Program-made: the position numbers and the translations under genes | Shown: piece after piece, positions 1 to 7,354 of the stretch | How the letters are laid out: each line of letters starts with the position of its first letter | Position numbering within the stretch: position 1 is the first letter of the stretch | Source: Myxococcales bacterium | Lineage (GTDB): Bacteria; Myxococcota_A; Polyangia; Polyangiales; GCA-016699535 | Direction of reading: 5' to 3' | DNA length: 64,000 bases | Assembly: GCA_020633325.1 (NCBI GenBank) | Contig: JACKDX010000001.1 | Coordinates: forward strand, 1,240,001-1,304,000 | The notes under the pieces: generated by a model | Told to the model about the DNA's origin: nothing | Databases searched by the model: none | Seen by the model: only the letters and a program-made list of their open reading frames with translations

Positions 1-3
1 TAT

Positions 4-825
4 ATGCAACGTCTAGGCTACTTATCCATCATCGCTATGTTTGGAGGGCTGTTTGTTGGCACGGCGCACGCCGAGCTCGGACAGGCCACGCCACGGTACG
101 CTGACCGATCTATGACCCTGAACAAGGGGACCTTGCGTATAGACGGCGGTCCGTCGGATTTCGGCCTGCTCGATTCGGGGATGATCAACAGCGGCCGTGG
201 GTTGCGTATTGGTAAATCAGCCAAGGGTGCGGACACTGCGGTCGGTTTGGGTCTGGGGGCCGCGTACGGCATCATTGATGGTCTGGAAGTCGGCGCGTTG
301 GTACTTCCACTCCGTTTCGCGCCATCGGGCGTCGATGCCTATGGAAACCCTGAAGCTTATGTACGCTACAGGTTTATGACCGGCAACGTCGAGGTCGGCG
401 TCCAAGCGGGCGCCCAGTTTCCGGTAAACACCGGAACAGACTTCGGATTGTCTGCGGGTATCCCTGTGCTGGTCCGTTTAGGTACGATGGGTCGTTTGGA
501 CACGGGCGCGGAGCTTGAAATTCTATTCGCGGATCCTGACGCGGTTTTAAGCCTCGACATCCCGTTGGCTCTTAACTTCAACGTGACGGATAATGTGTTT
601 TTGGGAGCTCGCACTGGGTTGTATGTGCGTGATTTCGACTTTGATTTCTACAGCGTGCAGCTTGGAGTCCAAGGCGGCTATACGCTTCAGAAGGGCATTG
701 CTGACATTACCGCATGGTTCACGTTCCCGAACTTCCTCTCTGGCAAGGGCCTTGGGGATGGCATCAGCGCAGATGCATGGCAGGTGGGTGTAGGCGGCAA
801 CTTCTACGTGAGCTTCCTGCAGTAA
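4..825 (+). CDS. Predicted outer-membrane barrel protein, secreted
   Basis: A 273-residue protein with a typical Sec signal peptide: a short basic start, a hydrophobic core over about residues 6-20 and an AHA cleavage site near residue 23. The mature part is rich in Gly and aromatic residues, with alternating polar/apolar strands and no cytoplasmic domain. That fits a small beta-barrel or barrel-like outer-membrane protein. I recognise no specific family or ligand. The ATG lies three bases from the window edge, so no ribosome site or promoter can be judged and a longer upstream start cannot be excluded. A strong hairpin terminator follows the stop, so it is probably the last gene of its transcript. 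Confidence 0.7.
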   Translation: MQRLGYLSIIAMFGGLFVGTAHAELGQATPRYADRSMTLNKGTLRIDGGPSDFGLLDSGMINSGRGLRIGKSAKGADTAVGLGLGAAYGIIDGLEVGALVLPLRFAPSGVDAYGNPEAYVRYRFMTGNVEVGVQAGAQFPVNTGTDFGLSAGIPVLVRLGTMGRLDTGAELEILFADPDAVLSLDIPLALNFNVTDNVFLGARTGLYVRDFDFDFYSVQLGVQGGYTLQKGIADITAWFTFPNFLSGKGLGDGISADAWQVGVGGNFYVSFLQ

Positions 826-848
826 CTGTTTGCTCGGCTGTAAGCAGG

Positions 849-882
849 CGCCCGCTTCGTAAGAGGCGGGCGTTTGTGTTTT
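849..882 (+). terminator. Rho-independent terminator after the first gene
   Basis: A perfect 7-bp GC stem (CGCCCGC at 849-855 pairing with GCGGGCG at 866-872) is followed directly by a T-rich tract (873-882). It sits 24 bases after the stop codon of the barrel gene and before the start of the next gene. Confidence 0.75.
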
Positions 883-895
883 AAAGCAGACGACT

Positions 896-1939
896 ATGGC
901 GGAACGCACAGCGGTGTCTAGGAAGCGTGTGGTGTATCTGGACCTGTTGCGTCTGTTTGCGACTTTTCAGATGTTGCAGGGGCACGCCATCGATGCAGTG
1001 CTTCAGCCGCAATTTCGGTCGGGTAGCGTGCACGCTTGGTGGGTGCACGTGCGGGGGTATACTGCACCGGCGTTTTTATTTGCCGCGGGTTTCGCGTTTT
1101 ACCTCACCACGCTTCGTCCTGGCTTAGGCGCACAGGCCGATGCTCCAGCGAACCACTGGCGAAGACTACGACGGTTTGGGATGTTGATCGCCCTGGGCTA
1201 TATGATGCATCTGCCGCCGTCGCTCGAACAAGTGTGGGACTATGCAATCGTCGATGTCCTTCAATGCATCGGTGTGAGCCTGATGGCGTTGGAGTTACTA
1301 AGGTGGTGGTTCCCCGCGAGCAGTGTGGCCTTAGCGGCAAGTGCTATCTTGACGGTCAGCTGTTTCGCCCTAGCGCCTCTTTTCGCAGATTGGCTGCCAT
1401 TGGGGCCCTGGCGCATCTTCAGCAACTACGTCAATCACGCAGGCGGTTCGTTGTTTCCGCTCTTGCCCCATGGGGGCTATCTCTTTGCGGGAGTGTGCAC
1501 TGGCGCGGTGGCGGCATCGACATATGAGCTTGCCTGCCATCGGTGGCGTCTCTTGGTGCTCAGCGGCTGCTCATGGCTCGTCGTCGGGACGATGGCCATG
1601 GCCCACATTGACACGATGCGGATTGAGCGGCTGGCGGTCGTGCTTAGTATCACGTCGCTCTTGGCGTTGGCCTGGGGTAACCGCACAGCGTTAGGATATC
1701 CGTGGTCCACGTTCGCCCGGCAGACCCTCGTCATTTATTGGGTCCACGTCTGGGTGTTGTATGCTAAGCCCTGGGGTGTGCAGTACTGGTATGGTCGTAT
1801 CCTCGGTCCATGGGGCGCCATCGCATTCGCGCTCCTGGTTGTCGTGGCCTCCCTTGCCTGTGGGCTCTTTTGGGAGAAAATTACCAGAAGGAGCCAGACG
1901 CGGACGCAGCCGCTTGAACCCGAGACCGCATCACGGTAA
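896..1939 (+). CDS. DUF1624/HGSNAT-like membrane protein
   Basis: A 347-residue, strongly hydrophobic protein with about nine or ten predicted membrane segments. The N-terminus has the pattern of the DUF1624/heparan-alpha-glucosaminide N-acetyltransferase-like group: YLDLLRLFATFQMLQGHAID, then a long Trp/His-containing first loop. Family members are thought to move acyl groups across or at the cytoplasmic membrane, but the substrate here is unknown. The C-terminal tail after about residue 325 is short, basic and cytoplasmic. The gene is followed nine bases later by a TPR membrane protein and then prmC, all on the plus strand, which suggests cotranscription. The functional assignment is at family level only. 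Confidence 0.65.
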   Translation: MAERTAVSRKRVVYLDLLRLFATFQMLQGHAIDAVLQPQFRSGSVHAWWVHVRGYTAPAFLFAAGFAFYLTTLRPGLGAQADAPANHWRRLRRFGMLIALGYMMHLPPSLEQVWDYAIVDVLQCIGVSLMALELLRWWFPASSVALAASAILTVSCFALAPLFADWLPLGPWRIFSNYVNHAGGSLFPLLPHGGYLFAGVCTGAVAASTYELACHRWRLLVLSGCSWLVVGTMAMAHIDTMRIERLAVVLSITSLLALAWGNRTALGYPWSTFARQTLVIYWVHVWVLYAKPWGVQYWYGRILGPWGAIAFALLVVVASLACGLFWEKITRRSQTRTQPLEPETASR

Positions 1940-1948
1940 GCAGCACGC

Positions 1949-2830
1949 ATGAACGAAAAGAGCCAAAAGTATCAGCTCAAGCGCCGCGACGTCTCTGAAG
2001 CCGTCAAGGCTATCGAGCGCCCCACCTTTAAGTGGAAAGTCGTGGTGCAGATAGCGCTGGCATTTATCATTTTATGGGTCACGGCCATCGGCACCATCCA
2101 GTTTATTGGTTACTGGGGGGTGGGGGTGATTGGCGCTCTCACTTTGGTCGCCATGGGTTTTGGGGTTTACGTCTGGCGGCTGACCAAGAAATCACAGGCC
2201 ATCGCCGACATTCTCAGCATTGCCACCGACCAGGAGGGCCGCAAAAAGGCGATTGAGCAGCTCGAGTCAGGCGACGCCTCCGATGCGCTTAATGCATTGG
2301 CACGCGCGCAGCTCGTGGCGCAGGAAAAACCTACCGACGCGATTCGCATTCTTGAAGGTATTGATTTGAAGAAGGCTCCCGCCGTTGCCCAGGACGATGT
2401 ACGCGCCAATTTGGCGTTCATGTATCTCACGCAGAATCGGCCGAAGGATGCACGTCCTTTGGCGGATGAGATTCGGCTCGATCGGCAACCCAATCCCAAG
2501 GCCAAGGCCATGTATGCCGCGGTCGTTGCCGAGTCCTACTCCCGGACGGGCAGCAGCGAGGACGCGCAGAAGTTACTTCAAACGTATCGCCACGATGATC
2601 CCGAGTACGGTGAGGTGGGCGCCATGCTGCTGCGGGCACAGGTGTACACTTATACCGCAGCCAAAAAACGCGGCTTAGCGCGCAAAGCCATGGAGAACCT
2701 CGCAAGCGCGGACCTCAATATGCTGGCGGGCTTCATCCAAAAGGGCTCACATCCCGAGTTAACTCAAATGGCCCGGCAGATTTTGGGCTCAGCCGGCATG
2801 GCCCCCAAAGTTAAAATGCAGCGATTGTAG
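1949..2830 (+). CDS. TPR-containing inner-membrane protein
   Basis: A 293-residue protein. Residues 1-30 are basic and cytoplasmic, two hydrophobic segments lie at about 31-50 and 53-75, and the remainder is a helical region of TPR-like repeats (for example LNALARAQLVAQEKPTDAIR and the AMYAAVVAESYSRTGSSEDA segment). TPRs bind partner proteins. The arrangement resembles membrane-tethered tetratricopeptide scaffold proteins. The gene starts nine bases after the preceding stop and ends seven bases before the GTG of prmC, so it is probably part of a short operon. The partner and pathway cannot be read from sequence. Confidence 0.65.
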   Translation: MNEKSQKYQLKRRDVSEAVKAIERPTFKWKVVVQIALAFIILWVTAIGTIQFIGYWGVGVIGALTLVAMGFGVYVWRLTKKSQAIADILSIATDQEGRKKAIEQLESGDASDALNALARAQLVAQEKPTDAIRILEGIDLKKAPAVAQDDVRANLAFMYLTQNRPKDARPLADEIRLDRQPNPKAKAMYAAVVAESYSRTGSSEDAQKLLQTYRHDDPEYGEVGAMLLRAQVYTYTAAKKRGLARKAMENLASADLNMLAGFIQKGSHPELTQMARQILGSAGMAPKVKMQRL

Positions 2831-2837
2831 CGGAGCT

Positions 2838-3728
2838 GTGACCCATCCCTGGACGGTGCGGCGCATGTTGGCGTGGATGGCCGGGGACTTTGCCTCAAAG
2901 GGCTTGCCGGATGCGCGCTTGGATGCTGAGCTCATTGTGGCGCACGTGCTCGGCATAGACAGGTTGCGTCTTTATATGGACATGGATCGCCCACTTCAAC
3001 AAGAAGAGCTCGATGGCATTCGCGAGCTGGTGCGCCGCCGGCGCACCTTTGAGCCCGTCGCGTACCTGCGCGGCATCAAGGAATTTTTCGGGCGCGATTT
3101 TGTGGTGAACCACGCCGTATTGATCCCGCGCCCCGAAACGGAGCTATTGGTGGAACGCGCCTTGGCGCTCCTCAATGCGGAAAAGCCATCAGAGATGCTG
3201 GATCTGTGTACGGGCAGCGGCGCGATTGCGGTGACGCTGGCGGCGGAACGTGCGGCATTACAAGTGACGGCCACGGATATTTCCGTCCAGGCATTGGGCG
3301 TAGCGCAAGAGAACGCGGCGCGTCTGGGCGTGAGCGAGCGTGTACGCTTTGTTGAAGGAGATTTGTTTTCCGCAGTTCCGGTCAAGCCATTCACATTGCT
3401 CACGGCCAATCCACCGTATATCGCAGAGGAAAAGTGGGATGAGCTGTCTCCAGACGTTGCCTTGCACGAGCCCCGTCTTGCCTTGGCCGGGGGAGGGGAT
3501 GGCCTCGCCATCGCAGGACGCATTATCGTGGGCGCCGGGCCCTATCTCGCGCCCAAGGGTTTACTACTCATGGAAATGGGACAGCACCAATCAGAAGAAC
3601 TCGTGCGGCTCGCCAATCAGCAATCGTGGGTGGAGCGCGCGCACGTGCATCCCGATCTGCGCGGGATACCGCGACTCCTGGAGCTCGAGCGGATTGCTAC
3701 GCTTGACACCAGAGGTGTCGCCCTCTAA
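2838..3728 (+). CDS. prmC: Release factor glutamine methyltransferase PrmC
   Basis: A 296-residue protein of the HemK/PrmC family, which N5-methylates the glutamine of the GGQ motif in peptide-chain release factors RF1/RF2 using S-adenosylmethionine. The N-terminal helical release-factor-binding domain covers about residues 1-85. The SAM-binding motif DLCTGSGAI is at 122-130 and the catalytic NPPY motif at 191-194. The conserved IPRPETELLVE segment precedes motif I. The start is a GTG seven bases after the upstream gene's stop. No prfA lies beside it, although the two are often linked in other genomes. tRNA-Gln follows 15 bases after the stop. Confidence 0.95.
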   Translation: MTHPWTVRRMLAWMAGDFASKGLPDARLDAELIVAHVLGIDRLRLYMDMDRPLQQEELDGIRELVRRRRTFEPVAYLRGIKEFFGRDFVVNHAVLIPRPETELLVERALALLNAEKPSEMLDLCTGSGAIAVTLAAERAALQVTATDISVQALGVAQENAARLGVSERVRFVEGDLFSAVPVKPFTLLTANPPYIAEEKWDELSPDVALHEPRLALAGGGDGLAIAGRIIVGAGPYLAPKGLLLMEMGQHQSEELVRLANQQSWVERAHVHPDLRGIPRLLELERIATLDTRGVAL

Positions 3729-3743
3729 GTAGACGAGGCCTTT

Positions 3744-3817
3744 TCGGGGATCGTCTAACGGCAGGACAGCAGACTCTGACTCTGCTTATCTAGGTTCGAA
3801 TCCTAGTCCCCGAGCCA
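3744..3817 (+). tRNA. tRNA-Gln (anticodon CTG)
   Basis: A complete cloverleaf can be drawn. The acceptor stem is TCGGGGA (3744-3750) with TCCCCGA (3807-3813), the anticodon loop is CTCTGAC with anticodon CTG, and the T-loop is GGTTCGAATCC. The discriminator is G at 3814 and the CCA end is encoded at 3815-3817. The gene lies directly downstream of prmC and borders an accessory stretch. Confidence 0.95.
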
Positions 3818-3846
3818 GCGAACGTCGAGCGGTTTGGCAAGATAGG

Positions 3847-4168
3847 GGGTTTTCACTCAGGGTCTTCGTGGATCTCGCGCAGGCGCTCGATGGGACCCCT
3901 TCCCAAACACGGCACTGCCGTTTGTGTTTGGGCGCCCTTCCCAATCCACTCATGCCCTGAGTGCAAAACCCAACGTAGATGCACAGCAGCTGTGCGCGCC
4001 GAGGGTCTTCGTGGATCTCGCGCAGGCGCTCGATGGGACCCCTTCCCAAACACGGCACTGCCGTTTGTGTTTGGGCGCCCTTCCCAATCCACTCATGCCC
4101 TGAGTGCAAAACCCAACGTAGATGCACAGCAGCTGTGCGCGCCGAGGGTCTTCGTGGATCTCGCGCAG
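3847..4168. repeat. 143-bp tandem repeat with hairpins and inverted ends
   Basis: Two copies of a 143-bp unit (3860-4002 and 4003-4145), identical by eye, are followed by the first 23 bases of a third copy (4146-4168). Each unit holds two palindromes: CCCAAACAC paired with GTGTTTGGG around an inner GGCA/TGCC, and GCACAGC-A-GCTGTGC. The sequence just left of unit 1 (GGTTTTCACTCAGGG, ending at 3862) is the inverse of CCCTGAGTGCAAAACC inside the unit, so a segment of about 120 bp is bounded by inverted repeats, as in MITE- or REP-like elements. It lies 30 bases after tRNA-Gln. ORFs drawn through it are repeats of the same translated unit and are not credible genes. Confidence 0.85.
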
Positions 4169-4176
4169 ATCATAGC

Positions 4177-4210
4177 CGCGAAGCGGCACGCTTCGCGAAG
4201 CGGCACGCTT
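4177..4210. repeat. 17-bp perfect tandem duplication
   Basis: CGCGAAGCGGCACGCTT is present twice in direct succession (4177-4193 and 4194-4210), immediately after the 143-bp repeat array and 16 bases before the stop codon of the M15-type gene on the other strand. Confidence 0.85.
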
Positions 4211-4225
4211 GCTGCCAGCCCCGCC

Positions 4226-5281
4226 TCATTCACTGTTCGGTCCACCCGTGGCGTAGTTTCCAGTCTCGGTGAAACGGGAATCGTGACAGCTTGCCGGGTC
4301 GATAACCGTCCCTGCTGGTTGATACGGCACGCCATAGTGCGGATCAAAATGCTTGCGAACGCACGCCACCCATCCAGGCATATCGTCGGTGTCTGCGTAG
4401 TCTTGCCAAAAAGCGCATTCAAAATGCATGGGATCGTATTTATCAACTGGAGCCAAGCCGCCTTTTTCCTCAGAGCTGGAGAGCCAATTGCCTCCCCATT
4501 CAAACTCGCGTTTGCTCAGACCTGCCGCGTTGAGAGGCTCGGGGAGCATGGAGTTCACGAAGAGCTGGGGCAAATCCGTCTGAAAGGCCTCTCCAAACTC
4601 ATTTGTTCCCAACCCATAGTTGAAGTCACATGCAATGGATATGGAATGCAGACTGAGGGGAGTCGGATGGTTTTTGTCGAACGAATCCCAAGATCGATCC
4701 ATGGGAACGAAGTTCGAACAGGCGCCGTTAGTTGGATGCCACGGCTGAAAGTTCGGTCGCAGAGCGGCGGCGAGGCGTTGGTTTTCTTCAAAGCGGGAGA
4801 ATGCGCGAGCAAATGTGGCCGCGCAAAATTGATGTACTTGCAACGAAAGCGGAGCGTCTGCGCCCTGAATGTTCACGGGCACTTCGTGAGCGAAGGCATA
4901 CCGGCGCGCTCCTTCCAGTTGCGCAAAGGTGGGCTCACTTACTATCCACGGGTTACCACCAAAATAGCGGACCATCAGTGAGTTTGCGCTGATGCCCTCG
5001 GCAACTTGGTAGTGCCTGTAAAGATGCTTGCGGGTCATGATTCCCGGCACGGCGGTTTTTTGGCTATCGTCCGAGTTGAGCGTCGATAAGACCATGGCCA
5101 TCTGGTTTCCTATTGTGCTGGGCGCGTGCTCTCCGTGTAATGGCGAGGTCGGCTCAACAGCGCAATCCAAAACACTGCCGCAAAGTAATAAAGCCCCGAG
5201 AAATCTACCAGCATGCAGGGCACTCCGTGTGGCTGGGCCGGCGTGCCGATTGAGTATCGATTCAAGTGTATGCATGGTCAT
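4226..5281 (-). CDS. M15-type zinc peptidase, exported (DD-carboxypeptidase/endopeptidase-like)
   Basis: A 351-residue protein with an N-terminal hydrophobic export segment (about residues 24-40), ending in a Cys that could be lipidated although the lipobox is poor. The C-terminal half has the M15 peptidase signature: a SxHxxxxAxD pattern at 210-219 (zinc ligands His212 and Asp219), WGGNW at 262-266 and the DPMHFE motif at 283-288 (third ligand His286). M15 enzymes cut D-Ala or L-Ala/D-Glu bonds in peptidoglycan stem peptides. The usual Gly of SxHxxGxAxD is Ser here (SLHSISIACD), which is unusual. The gene sits between two tRNA genes beside repeats, so it may be acquired. The family call rests on these motifs only. 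Confidence 0.7.
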   Translation of the reverse strand: MTMHTLESILNRHAGPATRSALHAGRFLGALLLCGSVLDCAVEPTSPLHGEHAPSTIGNQMAMVLSTLNSDDSQKTAVPGIMTRKHLYRHYQVAEGISANSLMVRYFGGNPWIVSEPTFAQLEGARRYAFAHEVPVNIQGADAPLSLQVHQFCAATFARAFSRFEENQRLAAALRPNFQPWHPTNGACSNFVPMDRSWDSFDKNHPTPLSLHSISIACDFNYGLGTNEFGEAFQTDLPQLFVNSMLPEPLNAAGLSKREFEWGGNWLSSSEEKGGLAPVDKYDPMHFECAFWQDYADTDDMPGWVACVRKHFDPHYGVPYQPAGTVIDPASCHDSRFTETGNYATGGPNSE

Positions 5282-5419
5282 TTAGACACGCAAAACTCGT
5301 GCCATCGGCGGCCCGCCTATGCCCGCCGCTACCCGAAATTCTTTAGTGATTCTTGTGAATTACGCGTACGAATCCAGACGAGGTGCAATCCGTTGGCGAC
5401 ACTTGGAGCCGTGCTGGGG

Positions 5420-5834
5420 CTACTTCCAGTGCATGCCGTAACAGTTTGCGCAGTCCGTGGAGCCATCTATGAGCTCCCAATCGGAGGGATCGGGGTTAGG
5501 GGTCGGTTTGCCGTCGGTCCCCCGCTGTCACCTTCGCCGTCCTGCGGACGCCGTAATAAGGCGATCTGAGCGGCGGCAAAAGGCTGTTGGCCCTGATCGA
5601 GAACCAATGCCATGACATCGTTCCCCACGCCAAGGGTGTGCGACAAATCATCAACCGATGCCGTCTCAAACGACCTAGCAAAAGACATCCAATATTTCAC
5701 ACGGTGAGACGCCGCATGATTCGTAATCAGGATACGCCGGAGCTTTGAGCCGCAGCGTCGGCGTCGCTTCGGAATCCAAGGAGGAGCGTGACAAACATGC
5801 CCGCCAGCCAAAAACACACACGGTACTTTTCCAT
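5420..5834 (-). pseudogene. Frameshifted gene for a small secreted Cys-containing protein
   Basis: Three reading-frame pieces on the minus strand join into one plausible protein of about 137 residues. The first piece starts at ATG 5832-5834 with a signal peptide (MEKYRVCFWLAGMFVTLLL, then an ADA cleavage site). Near 5745 the frame must shift to continue into ITNHAASHRVKYWMSFARSF and SHTLGVGNDVMALVLDQGQQ. Near 5520, at a run of five G on the coding strand, it must shift again to reach a C-terminus WELIDGSTDCANCYGMHWK that stops at 5420-5422. Both breaks look like the loss of one base. This could be a true pseudogene or an assembly error at homopolymers. The CxxC near the end could bind metal or form a disulfide. 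No family is recognised. Confidence 0.6.
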
Positions 5835-5961
5835 GGTGAATCTCGAGACCTCCGACAGGATCGCCAAAACTGCTCTGGACGGGTCCCAGCCGATGGGGGT
5901 GACCAGCGGCATGTTATCCTGTATAAGGCACGGCGTCGAGGCGCTCGGTCGGCTCGGCTTT

Positions 5962-6036
5962 GGCCCCATCGTCTAGCGGTTAGGACATCGGCCTCTCACG
6001 CCGGTAACACGGGTTCGATTCCCGTTGGGGTCACCA
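5962..6036 (+). tRNA. tRNA-Glu (anticodon CTC)
   Basis: The acceptor stem is GGCCCCA (5962-5968) with TGGGGTC (6026-6032), including one G-T pair. The anticodon loop carries CTC, the T-loop is GGGTTCGATTCCC, and CCA is encoded at 6034-6036. The gene ends four bases before the stop codon of the convergent glycosyltransferase gene. Confidence 0.95.
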
Positions 6037-6040
6037 AACG

Positions 6041-7354
6041 CTATTGAGCGCGACCGTTTGTGATCGTATCACTGATTTTGTAAAGACCGTATTTCGGCAT
6101 CCGGACAAAGCCCGACCAAGCCGCAGCGGCGAAGGTCCCGTCTTTGAGCCAGTCCTTGATCCAGTCGGCCGCAAATCGCGGGTCATGCTGCCGTAGCCCG
6201 ACGCCGCTCTGCTCGCACCACCTGCGATTGAAGTGCTCATGGATGCCCACAGGGGGACTCAGGATCAATGGCATACCGAGCGCGCCAAAGAAGGTGACCT
6301 CGCTGGGTTTGGTCCACAGCACATCGGTGTCTGCCATAAGTGTATTGAACTTTTGGAAGTATCCATGCATGTCAGGCTCGTACAGCACGTCAAGGGCGTT
6401 GTGCATCAGCGCTTCGAGCTTATGTTGTACGACCGCCGCCATAATCCGCTCGTGCGCATCGGCGCGTCGGCCTGCCACCAATGTCAGCCGCAACTTCCCG
6501 GATTCCAAGAGCGGCGCGAGACTGGGTAAAAATTGCTCGACAAGGCCGCTTTGTGCACCTGCGCCCCCGATGGCGAAGGAAAGCCGCGGCGGGACAGCAG
6601 GTCCCTCGGGCCCCTCCGCGTTTTTCCCGAGAAGTTGAACGAGCTCGTGCCGCATGTCGTCGTGGAACACCCCGTGCGTGTCCAATCGGCGTAATCGGCG
6701 GCGCAAGTTATGTCTTAGTACTGGGAGTTGGGGTCCGCCAAGCAAACTATGGGGAAGCGGAAACCCTGTTACGGCAATGCGCTCCTGAGCTACCCCGTAG
6801 GCCCGAAGGCGGCGGCGCGCACGCTGGCTTGGCACCAGGTACGTGATGTGCGAGCCCTCGCCGAGCAGGGGAGCCCAGACCCGATTGATGTCGCTGTCGG
6901 TGACGATACAGTAAATGTCAGTATGACCGTGACGGTCAGCCGCGATGGCCGGTGCATAGTAAGTGGTTAGCAAACGCGCATTGTGCGTGGCGAGATAACT
7001 TGCGAGGTCATGGCCCAGCCCGCGCCGGATATGATGCTCAAGATAGCGGGCGCCCATGGTGGGGCGAGACAAATCGCGCTCTGGGTAATATTCCGGAATG
7101 TTGGTTGTAGCATTTAGCACCGCTCTCAATGGCGCTCCCCAAAGGGCATGCTGGGATGCACGGGACAATCGCTCATACGCGCGGCGTAAGCTGTGCCAGC
7201 GTTGACGCTCTTCTGCCTGCGCCAGTGGTGCTCGGTCGGCTTCCAAGATAGGCAACGACAAATATTCACTGAGGGCGTGAGCGGGGCGCAAATGTCCGTA
7301 ACCCATATCGATGGCGACCAGGCAGAGGGGCTTCTCGGTGCTGGGATGATTCAT
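6041..7354 (-). CDS. MurG/MGDG-synthase-like glycosyltransferase
   Basis: A 437-residue protein beginning MNHPSTEKPLCLVAIDMGYG. The N-terminal Rossmann-like domain has the GYGHLRPAHAL motif typical of GT28-type enzymes (monogalactosyldiacylglycerol synthase, UgtP, MurG), and the C-terminal half has the matching glycine-rich SFAIGGAGAQSG and TKPSEVTFFGALGMPLILSP segments. Such enzymes transfer a sugar from UDP-sugar to a membrane lipid. The ATG at 7352-7354 overlaps the stop of the upstream glycosyltransferase (ATGA), so the two are translationally coupled. A longer open frame extends upstream, but the overlap and the conserved N-terminus support this start. The likely role is the second sugar addition in a glycolipid pathway, which is an inference. 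Confidence 0.7.
   Translation of the reverse strand: MNHPSTEKPLCLVAIDMGYGHLRPAHALSEYLSLPILEADRAPLAQAEERQRWHSLRRAYERLSRASQHALWGAPLRAVLNATTNIPEYYPERDLSRPTMGARYLEHHIRRGLGHDLASYLATHNARLLTTYYAPAIAADRHGHTDIYCIVTDSDINRVWAPLLGEGSHITYLVPSQRARRRLRAYGVAQERIAVTGFPLPHSLLGGPQLPVLRHNLRRRLRRLDTHGVFHDDMRHELVQLLGKNAEGPEGPAVPPRLSFAIGGAGAQSGLVEQFLPSLAPLLESGKLRLTLVAGRRADAHERIMAAVVQHKLEALMHNALDVLYEPDMHGYFQKFNTLMADTDVLWTKPSEVTFFGALGMPLILSPPVGIHEHFNRRWCEQSGVGLRQHDPRFAADWIKDWLKDGTFAAAAWSGFVRMPKYGLYKISDTITNGRAQ

Noticed and set aside
3890..4981. A 363-codon open frame on the plus strand opposite the M15-type gene
   Set aside because: The frame runs through the tandem repeat and then antisense to a gene with clear zinc motifs. 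Its translation has no domain and reflects the repeat.
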